This document shows, in pieces, positions 58,821-61,219 of a DNA stretch of 61,219 nucleotides. The position numbers were made by a program, and so were the translations under genes. The stretch covers positions 1-61,219 of the forward strand of contig CAYGVT010000153.1 of NCBI GenBank assembly GCA_964353355.1, in the 5' to 3' direction. Every line of letters begins with the position of its first letter. Position 1 is the stretch's first letter. Origin of the DNA: CAYGVT01 sp964353355 (GTDB lineage Archaea > Thermoplasmatota > DTKX01 > GCA-020343715). The notes beneath the pieces are model-generated. The model ran no database searches. It saw only the letters and a program-made list of their open reading frames with translations, and was not told where the DNA came from.

Positions 58821-60404
58821 ATGCACATGAGAGGCCACATCGCCACCCTCCTAGTGCTAGCCATGCTCCTGGCCGCTGCCCTCTCGGGCTGCCTGGCCAA
58901 GAAGCTGGACACGGACAACGACGGCACGCCGGACGACAAGGACAAAGACGACGACAACGACGGCATGCCCGACACCTGGGAGAAGGCGCACCAGCTGGAC
59001 CCCAAGAACGCGACGGACGCGGGCGTCGACCTCGACGCGGACGACCTCACGAACCTCCAGGAGTACGGCAACGGCACCGACCCGCGCTCCGACGACACCG
59101 ACCACGACGGCGCTCCCGACGCATGGGAGGTCAAGTACCACCTGAGCCCCGCGAACGCATCGGACGGGTCGCTGGACCCCGACGGCGACATGCTCACCAA
59201 CGTGGAGGAGTACCTCAACTCGACCGCGCCCAACGCGTCCGACACCGACGGGGACGGCATGCCGGACGGGTTCGAGGTGATGGGCTCCCTGCTGCCCCTG
59301 GACCCCACCGACGCGCAGCAGGACCCCGACGGCGACGGCCTCTCGAACCTGAGGGAATCGGGCGCGCGAACGGACCCGCACGAACGCGACACCGACGGCG
59401 ACCAGATGCCCGACGGGTGGGAGCTCGACCACGGGACCGACCCGCTCGACGCCGACGCCTTCGAGGACCCCGACAACGACGGTTGGGACGCCGACCGCGA
59501 CCTGGCGATCTCCCCCTCCGAGCGCTACTTGAACTGGATGGAGTTCGAGAACGGCACGGACCCGCTCAAGCCGGACACGGACGGGGACGGCATGACCGAC
59601 GGGTTCGAGGTGCTCTACGGCCTCGGGGCCCGCGACCCCAACGACGACGAGGAGGACCCCGACGGCGACGGGCTCACGAACATCCAGGAGTTCCACGCGA
59701 GGACGAACCCTGGCGATGATGACACGGACGGGGACGGCATGACCGACGGCTTCGAGGTCGAGTGGGACCTCTCGCCCACGTCGCCGATGGACGCCACGGG
59801 CGACCCCGACGCGGACGACCTCGACAACCTCGGCGAGTACCTGGCCGGCTCGAACCTGACCGACCCGGACACGGACGGCGACGGCGTGCTGGACGGTCAC
59901 GACGTGGCCCCGCTCGCGGACATCGCCATCAAGCTCTCCTTCACGCATCTTGTCTTCGAGGCGATGGTGGAGGGCGCCATCGACAACCCCGCGACGGGGC
60001 GCCACTACGAGCTCTACGTGCGCGCGTGGGTGGCTGGCGTCGAGGTATGGACCACGGTCGTGCGTACGCTCGACCTGGAGCTGAAATTGACGCTCTGGGT
60101 CATGGTGAACGTCCCGGACGACCTCACCTCCGTCTCCATCGCCTTCCAGCTCTGGGAGAACGACACGGAGGAGACCGCGGGCCTCAACGCGGACGACCAG
60201 TTCGACGTCGACGGCGAGGGCCCGGACATGACGTGCAACATCGTCTACGACATGACGTCCGGGCACTGGACGGGCGACACGACGTCCGAGCTCGCCGACG
60301 GCCACGCTGACGGGCTGCCGGCGGACCCCGACCACCCTGACGCGGCCATCGGCTTCAAGGTCGAGGTCGTCGCGGCCCCGGGCGGCGCTGCAGCCGCCTC
60401 CTAG
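58821..60404 (+). CDS. Lipoprotein with thrombospondin-type-3-like calcium-binding repeats
   Basis: About 527 residues. The signal (HIATLLVLAMLLAAALSGC) ends in the lipobox LSGC, so a lipid-anchored outer-surface protein is expected. About eleven Asp-rich repeats follow (DTDGDGMPDGFEV, DPDGDGLSNLRES, DTDGDGMTDGFEV), of the thrombospondin type 3/EF-hand-like kind that bind Ca ions. The last 170 residues form a separate beta-rich domain (HYELYVRAWVAGVEVWTTVV) without known motif. The ATG at 58821 is 29 bases after the TATA box; an ATG two codons on is possible. Probably a Ca-stabilised cell-surface or adhesion protein. Confidence 0.85.
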   Translation: MHMRGHIATLLVLAMLLAAALSGCLAKKLDTDNDGTPDDKDKDDDNDGMPDTWEKAHQLDPKNATDAGVDLDADDLTNLQEYGNGTDPRSDDTDHDGAPDAWEVKYHLSPANASDGSLDPDGDMLTNVEEYLNSTAPNASDTDGDGMPDGFEVMGSLLPLDPTDAQQDPDGDGLSNLRESGARTDPHERDTDGDQMPDGWELDHGTDPLDADAFEDPDNDGWDADRDLAISPSERYLNWMEFENGTDPLKPDTDGDGMTDGFEVLYGLGARDPNDDEEDPDGDGLTNIQEFHARTNPGDDDTDGDGMTDGFEVEWDLSPTSPMDATGDPDADDLDNLGEYLAGSNLTDPDTDGDGVLDGHDVAPLADIAIKLSFTHLVFEAMVEGAIDNPATGRHYELYVRAWVAGVEVWTTVVRTLDLELKLTLWVMVNVPDDLTSVSIAFQLWENDTEETAGLNADDQFDVDGEGPDMTCNIVYDMTSGHWTGDTTSELADGHADGLPADPDHPDAAIGFKVEVVAAPGGAAAAS

Positions 60405-60410
60405 CGCCGT

Positions 60411-60869
60411 TCAGCACTCAGGACCGCCCTCGCTGTGGCCCGCGATGGCCGCGCGCCCGATGTAGCGGGTGATGATGGTCTCTGTGGCGATGACGTTGTT
60501 GGCGCCCACCTTCTTGAGCTTTGGCACGTTCTCGCGCGTGCGGGCGATGGCGACGATGTAGAGGTCCGGTCGCAGCCCCCTCGCGGTGACGACGATGAAC
60601 GCGTTCTCTGCGTCGTCCTCGTGCACGGCCACGAGCGACCGGGCCTGTGCGATGTTGGCGCGCTCGAGGTTCTCCTCGGTCGCGGGGTCGCCGAGGACAA
60701 CGAGGGCCCCGCGCTCGCGCAGCCCGTCAAGGAAGGACCGGTCGGCGCTGACCACGACGAACGGCTGGCGGGCCTCCTCGAGGAAGCCCACGAGCAGCTG
60801 GGTTTCGTCGCTCCTCCCGCACACGATGATGTGGTCCCGGAGACCCGCCTCCTGCATCCTTTGGAACAC
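60411..60869 (-). CDS. RCK/TrkA-N domain protein, possibly a truncated potassium channel
   Basis: About 152 residues from a GTG at 60869. The fold is an RCK N domain: HIIVCGRSDETQLLVGFLEE, VVVSADRSFLDGLRERGALVVLGDPATEENLERANIAQARSLVAV, then KKVGANNVIATETI (quoted in parts). Such domains gate K channels or serve as Trk subunits, binding NAD(H) or nucleotides. It lacks the RCK C domain. Before the GTG, 14 in-frame codons (KLLTRAGYSDGLLG) resemble the linker that joins a K-channel pore to its RCK domain, and then a stop codon follows at 60912-60914. The pore segment is therefore missing, possibly lost when the adjacent insertion sequence arrived. Confidence 0.7.
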   Translation of the reverse strand: MFQRMQEAGLRDHIIVCGRSDETQLLVGFLEEARQPFVVVSADRSFLDGLRERGALVVLGDPATEENLERANIAQARSLVAVHEDDAENAFIVVTARGLRPDLYIVAIARTRENVPKLKKVGANNVIATETIITRYIGRAAIAGHSEGGPEC

Positions 60870-60997
60870 CCCTAGGAGTCCGTCTGAGTAACCCGCTCGC
60901 GTGAGCAGCTTTCATGCCTGCGAACTGCCGTAGCATATGTTATCATATCAGGTTTTAATTAACTATTTACGTGCGTAATGCATACGTACATCGGCGT
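60870..60997. other. AT-rich junction, possible insertion-sequence left end
   Basis: GC-rich coding DNA changes to AT-rich sequence at about 60930. Seen here: ATATG-TTAT-CATAT (60935-60948), the palindrome TTAATTAA (60955-60962), and GTGCGTA-ATGCA-TACGTAC (60971-60989, one mismatch). These probably form the promoter and/or terminal region of the transposable element. The true terminal repeat cannot be fixed without the other end. Confidence 0.45.
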
Positions 60998-61219
60998 ATG
61001 ACCATGAAGAAATTCAGACCTTTCGATCCCGAGCAGGTGAACCTCCTCCCGACCGACCCCCGGACATGGCTGCCCGAGGACCACCTCGTCTTCTTCATCG
61101 AGGACGTCGTCGACCAGCTGGACCTCAGCCCCTTCATCGCGCCTTACGAGGTCGAGGAGCGCGGATATCCGCCCTACCACCCCGCCATGATGGTCCGCGT
61201 CCTCCTCTACGCCTACTGC
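60998..61219 (+). mobile_element. IS1182-like transposase, N-terminal part, cut by the window edge
   Basis: 74 codons remain, from the ATG at 60998 (or 61004) to the end of the window. The sequence KKFRPFDPEQVNLLPTDPRT, then WLPEDHLVFFIEDVVDQLDL and YPPYHPAMMVRVLLYAYC, matches the N-terminal (DUF772-like) part of IS1182/IS5-type transposases. The catalytic DDE residues lie beyond the edge. Codon choice is similar to neighbouring genes but the upstream DNA is much richer in A and T, consistent with an acquired element. Confidence 0.85.

Noticed and set aside
1..61219. rRNA genes, replication origin, phage genes and CRISPR
   Set aside because: None was seen: no rRNA-like sequence, no Cdc6/Orc gene or repeated origin boxes, no phage structural genes or integrase, and no short regularly spaced repeats.

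Overview
The window reads as a GC-rich archaeal chromosome segment. The best evidence is metabolic. It carries the archaeal entry to the shikimate pathway (2-amino-3,7-dideoxy-D-threo-hept-6-ulosonate synthase plus 3-dehydroquinate synthase II) and a GHMP-type shikimate kinase. Many genes start 25-30 bases after a TATA-like element, and several of these look leaderless. A UbiA-type prenyltransferase is also present. A Thermoplasmata-like euryarchaeon is my guess from the abundance of FN3, PKD, FG-GAP and other repeat-rich exported proteins; the sequence alone does not prove the lineage.

Layout. 6-5447: giant FG-GAP/FN3 surface protein (-). 5600-7449: WD40-like protein and two small proline-rich membrane proteins. 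7659-11658: four-gene biotin-dependent acyl-CoA carboxylase/crotonase operon. 11879-13411: HutH-like MIO ammonia-lyase. 13623-16310: winged-helix regulator, membrane protein, and a divergent proline-rich membrane protein with a carboxypeptidase-regulatory-like domain. 16429-21338: two exported proteins built from a roughly 105-residue Ig-like repeat, the larger with an N-terminal DOMON domain and seven His-rich repeats. 21536-24331: AroD-AroE fusion and aspartate-semialdehyde dehydrogenase. 24800-31732: tight minus-strand operon (membrane protein, aroC, PaaK-like ligase, UbiA, shikimate kinase, aspartate kinase). 31812-36334: two large cell-surface proteins related to each other. 36486-37689: NapH-like polyferredoxin and a small membrane partner. 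37898-39803: DHQ synthase II and ADH synthase. 40098-40961: alpha/beta hydrolase. 41043-47043: four-gene operon (pyruvyltransferase-like, reductase/acyl-CoA ligase fusion, ATC-hydrolase-like protein, GMC oxidoreductase with a cysteine cluster). 47228-49661: exported CxxCH protein and a b561-like membrane protein. 49710-58688: transporters, membrane proteins, a frameshifted PKD lipoprotein, a cupin and tRNA-Glu. 58821-60404: Ca-binding-repeat lipoprotein. 60411-61219: RCK domain that appears cut off, AT-rich DNA, and the start of an IS1182-like transposase running off the edge.

How it fits together. In the archaeal route, aspartate semialdehyde is a direct precursor of 3-dehydroquinate. The aspartate kinase, aspartate-semialdehyde dehydrogenase, ADH synthase, DHQ synthase II, AroD-AroE, shikimate kinase and chorismate synthase genes here therefore form nearly one continuous route from aspartate to chorismate. 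Only EPSP synthase is not seen. The UbiA and PaaK-like genes inside the same operon suggest a chorismate-derived prenylated product. A second theme is exported redox or metal-binding proteins: the DOMON/His-repeat protein, the CxxCH protein, the b561-like protein and the polyferredoxin. The most promising undescribed systems are the 41-47 kb operon and the His-rich repeat family at 16-21 kb.
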